DNA from: Solirubrobacter ginsenosidimutans
GTDB lineage: Bacteria > Actinomycetota > Thermoleophilia > Solirubrobacterales > Solirubrobacteraceae
Length of the DNA stretch: 64,000 nucleotides
Assembly: GCF_027587205.1 (NCBI RefSeq)
Contig: NZ_JAPDOD010000013.1
Location: 117,667-181,666 of the forward strand
Direction: 5' to 3'
Position numbers and translations under genes: made by a program. The notes under the pieces are model-generated. The model was not told the origin of the DNA. It was given only the letters and a program-made list of their open reading frames with translations, and ran no database searches. Below, in pieces: positions 61,551 through 64,000 of the stretch (the first letter of the stretch is position 1; every line of letters starts with the position of its first letter).

Positions 61551-63929
61551 ATGGCCACGATCGACACCGCGCGCCCGCTCACGACCGACGAGCTCGCGCG
61601 CCTCGACGCTTTCTGGCGCGCCGCGAACTACCTGTCCGTGGGGCAGATCTACCTGCTGGACAACCCGCTGCTGCGCGAGCCGCTCACGCTCGAACACATC
61701 AAGCCGCGGCTGCTCGGCCACTGGGGCACCACGCCCGGGCTGAACTTCATCTACACCCACATGAACCGTGTGATCGCGCGCGACGACCTCAGCGCGATCT
61801 ACGTCGCGGGCCCCGGCCACGGCGGCCCGGGGCTCGTCGCGAGCACCTGGCTCGAAGGCTCCTACAGCGAGCTGTACCCGAACATCTCCCGCGACGAGGA
61901 GGGCATGCGCGCGCTGTTTCGCCAGTTCTCCTTCCCCGGGGGCATCCCGAGTCACGTCGCGCCCGAGACGCCCGGGTCGATCCACGAGGGCGGAGAGCTC
62001 GGTTACGCGCTGGCGCACGCCTACGGCGCCGTACTCGACAACCCCGAACTGCTGGTCACGTGCGTCGTCGGCGACGGCGAGGCCGAGACCGGGCCGCTCG
62101 CGGCCAGCTGGCACTCGAACAAGTTCATCAACCCGGCGCGGGACGGCGCGGTGCTGCCGATCCTGCACCTCAACGGTTACAAGATCGCCAACCCGACCGT
62201 CCTCAGCCGGATCTCGCACGACGAGCTCGACGCGCTGATGACCGGCTACGGCTATCGCCCCTGGTTCGTCGAAGGCCACGAGCCCGAGGCGATGCACCAG
62301 GCCATGGCGGCGGCGCTGGACGAGATCACGGCGGAGATCCGCCGGATCCAGGACGCCGCGCGCGAGGGCGGGACGACCGAGCGGCCGCGCTGGCCGATGA
62401 TCGTCCTGCGCACGCCGAAGGGCTGGACTGGGCCGGCGGAGGTCGACGGCCTCCCGGTCGAGGGTACGTTCCGCGCCCACCAGGTCCCGCTGTCGAAGCT
62501 CGCGGAGAACCCGGAGCACGTGCGCATGCTCGAGGCGTGGATGCGCTCCTATCGCCCGCACGAGCTCTTCGACGAGCACGGCCGCCCGCGGGCTGACGTG
62601 CTCGCGGGCGTGCCCGAAGGCGAGCGTCGCATGGGCGCGAACCCGCACGCCAACGGCGGCCTGTTGCTGCGCGACCTGCGCCTGCCGGACTTCCGCGACT
62701 ACGCGATCGACGTCGCCACGCCGGGCGCACACTCGAGCGAGGCCACCCGCGTGCTCGGCGAGTGGCTGCGTGGCGTGGCCCGGGACAACCCGGAGACCTT
62801 CCGCGTCTTCGGGCCCGACGAGACCGCGTCGAACCGGCTCGGCGCCGTGATCGAGGAGAGCGGACGCGCCTGGATGGCCGAGCGACTGCCGACCGACGAC
62901 CACGTCTCCCCCGGCGGGCGCGTGATGGAGGTCCTCTCCGAGCACCTCTGCCAAGGCTGGCTCGAGGGGTACCTGCTGACCGGCCGCCACGGCGTGTTCA
63001 ACTCCTACGAAGCCTTCATCCACATCGTCGACTCGATGTTCAACCAGCACGCCAAGTGGCTGAAGAGCACCCGCCAGATCCCGTGGCGCCGGCCGGTGGC
63101 GTCGCTGAACTACCTGCTCAGCTCACACGTGTGGCGCCAGGATCACAACGGCTTCTCCCACCAGGACCCGGGCTTCATCGACCACGTGGTCAACAAGAAG
63201 GCCGAGATCATTCGCGTCTACCTGCCGCCGGACGCCAATTGCCTGCTGTCGGTGGCCGACCACTGCCTGCGCAGCCGCCACTACGTCAACGTCGTCGTCG
63301 CCGGCAAGCAGCCCTCGCTGGACTACCTCACGATGGACGAGGCGATCGCGCACTGCACGCGGGGCATCGGCATCTGGGACTGGGCCTCCTCCGACAACGG
63401 CGGCGAGCCTGACGTCGTGCTCGGCTGCGCCGGGGACATCCCGACGCTGGAGTCGGTCGCCGCCGCCGCGATCCTGCGCGAGCGACTGCCGGAGTTGAAG
63501 GTGCGGGTGGTCAACGTCGTCGACCTGATGCGCCTGCAGGACGAGACCGAGCACCCGCACGGCCTCTCCCACGGGCTCTTCGACGCCCTCTTCACCACCG
63601 ACAAGCCGGTGATCTTCGCCTACCACGGCTACCCGTGGCTGATCCACCGGCTGACGTACCGCCGCGCGAACCACCACAACCTCCACGTGCGCGGCTACAA
63701 GGAAGAGGGCACCACGACGACCCCGTTCGACATGGTGATGCTCAACGACATGGACCGCTACCACCTCGTGATGGACGTCATCGACCGCGTTCCGGGCCTC
63801 GGTCAGCGCGCGGCGCTGCTGCGCCAGGAGATGGTCGACGAGCGCCTCCACATCCGCGCCTACACGCGCGAGCACGGCGACGACCCCGCCGCCGTGCGCG
63901 ACTGGGTGTGGCCAGGCGCGAGCACGTAG
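61551..63929 (+). CDS. xfp: Xylulose-5-phosphate/fructose-6-phosphate phosphoketolase
   Basis: This 792-aa thiamine-diphosphate enzyme splits xylulose-5-P or fructose-6-P into acetyl phosphate and an aldose phosphate. Visible are [40 protein letters not shown], the ThDP-binding [20 protein letters not shown], and [20 protein letters not shown]. Length and colinearity are normal. In actinobacteria such genes often sit with universal stress proteins in loci for low-oxygen or non-growing states, which fits this neighbourhood. Confidence 0.95.
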   Translation: MATIDTARPLTTDELARLDAFWRAANYLSVGQIYLLDNPLLREPLTLEHIKPRLLGHWGTTPGLNFIYTHMNRVIARDDLSAIYVAGPGHGGPGLVASTWLEGSYSELYPNISRDEEGMRALFRQFSFPGGIPSHVAPETPGSIHEGGELGYALAHAYGAVLDNPELLVTCVVGDGEAETGPLAASWHSNKFINPARDGAVLPILHLNGYKIANPTVLSRISHDELDALMTGYGYRPWFVEGHEPEAMHQAMAAALDEITAEIRRIQDAAREGGTTERPRWPMIVLRTPKGWTGPAEVDGLPVEGTFRAHQVPLSKLAENPEHVRMLEAWMRSYRPHELFDEHGRPRADVLAGVPEGERRMGANPHANGGLLLRDLRLPDFRDYAIDVATPGAHSSEATRVLGEWLRGVARDNPETFRVFGPDETASNRLGAVIEESGRAWMAERLPTDDHVSPGGRVMEVLSEHLCQGWLEGYLLTGRHGVFNSYEAFIHIVDSMFNQHAKWLKSTRQIPWRRPVASLNYLLSSHVWRQDHNGFSHQDPGFIDHVVNKKAEIIRVYLPPDANCLLSVADHCLRSRHYVNVVVAGKQPSLDYLTMDEAIAHCTRGIGIWDWASSDNGGEPDVVLGCAGDIPTLESVAAAAILRERLPELKVRVVNVVDLMRLQDETEHPHGLSHGLFDALFTTDKPVIFAYHGYPWLIHRLTYRRANHHNLHVRGYKEEGTTTTPFDMVMLNDMDRYHLVMDVIDRVPGLGQRAALLRQEMVDERLHIRAYTREHGDDPAAVRDWVWPGAST

Positions 63930-64000
63930 TTCGCCGCAGCGACTCGGCGCCGTTTCCCGGAGGCCGAAGCAACCGCCGAGCGATCGAATGGTGGCAGTCA
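63930..64000. other. 71-bp end of the window
   Basis: Nothing can be supported here. An ATG at 63988 could open another gene, but only four codons are visible. Confidence 0.4.

Noticed and set aside
1..64000. tRNA, rRNA, CRISPR array or insertion sequence
   Set aside because: No cloverleaf, regular spaced repeats, transposase or terminal inverted repeats were recognised on reading the window.

Overview
The window is very GC-rich and densely packed. Its genes are mostly translationally coupled (ATGA/GTGA/TTGA overlaps) and many use GTG or TTG starts. RpoB is of actinobacterial length (1188 aa), and the accessory genes (LmbU-type regulator, class II PHA synthase, FUSC exporter, paired universal stress proteins) fit Actinomycetota. 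I think a Thermoleophilia/Solirubrobacterales-like soil bacterium is plausible, but this is an impression from gene style, not a search result. I see no tRNA, rRNA, CRISPR array or insertion sequence.

Layout. (1) 1-10.1 kb, mixed metabolism and defence: a PAP2 phosphatase with small membrane proteins; a zinc alcohol dehydrogenase co-transcribed with a MarR regulator that carries a C-terminal PDZ domain; an F420/NADP-type reductase; a siderophore-interacting flavoprotein under a possible iron box; a cupredoxin lipoprotein; a one-Cys peroxiredoxin; an MFS exporter with a cupin; a CPA2 antiporter; and a GNAT enzyme. (2) 10.1-12.6 kb, a lysis-like island: an LmbU-type regulator divergent from an M15 peptidase, a tiny acidic peptide and a GH19 hydrolase. 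The two hydrolases have no signal peptide and share a C-terminal domain. (3) 12.8-21.7 kb, cell envelope: an esterase, a two-component system operon ending in a repeat lipoprotein, and a four-gene glycan operon (GT2, GT39-like, GT87/MptB-like, GtrA). (4) 21.7-24.6 kb: a Phd/VapC-type toxin-antitoxin pair with a clear palindromic operator, and a FUSC exporter.

(5) 24.65-39.95 kb is the most unusual part: a 15.3-kb operon of five translationally coupled genes. It encodes a leaderless PhoD-like phosphatase, a DUF6603-like amphipathic beta protein (1069 aa), an 853-aa protein with FLPWV and EPRFGFDE motifs, an 1801-aa coiled-coil protein, and a 564-aa protein with a DPLWLLARQWQ motif. None has a secretion signal, and four of the five have no known function. 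This is my candidate for an undescribed system.

(6) 40-47.9 kb: a secreted multidomain GH3 enzyme and rpoB. rpoB stands alone, with no rpoC downstream and no rplL upstream, and carries Asn at the position of E. coli Ser531. (7) 47.9-54.2 kb, a medium-chain PHA/fatty-acid locus: acyl-CoA ligase, PucR-type regulator, PhaZ, class II PhaC and an acyl-CoA dehydrogenase. Two copies of one palindromic operator sit in this locus. (8) 54.2-64 kb, a stress/dormancy-like block: DsbA-like and VOC proteins, an SQR-type flavoprotein with a decayed copy beside it, two double-domain universal stress proteins, a frameshifted ornithine carbamoyltransferase gene, a kinase, the last 37 codons of a lost LuxR-type regulator, and phosphoketolase.
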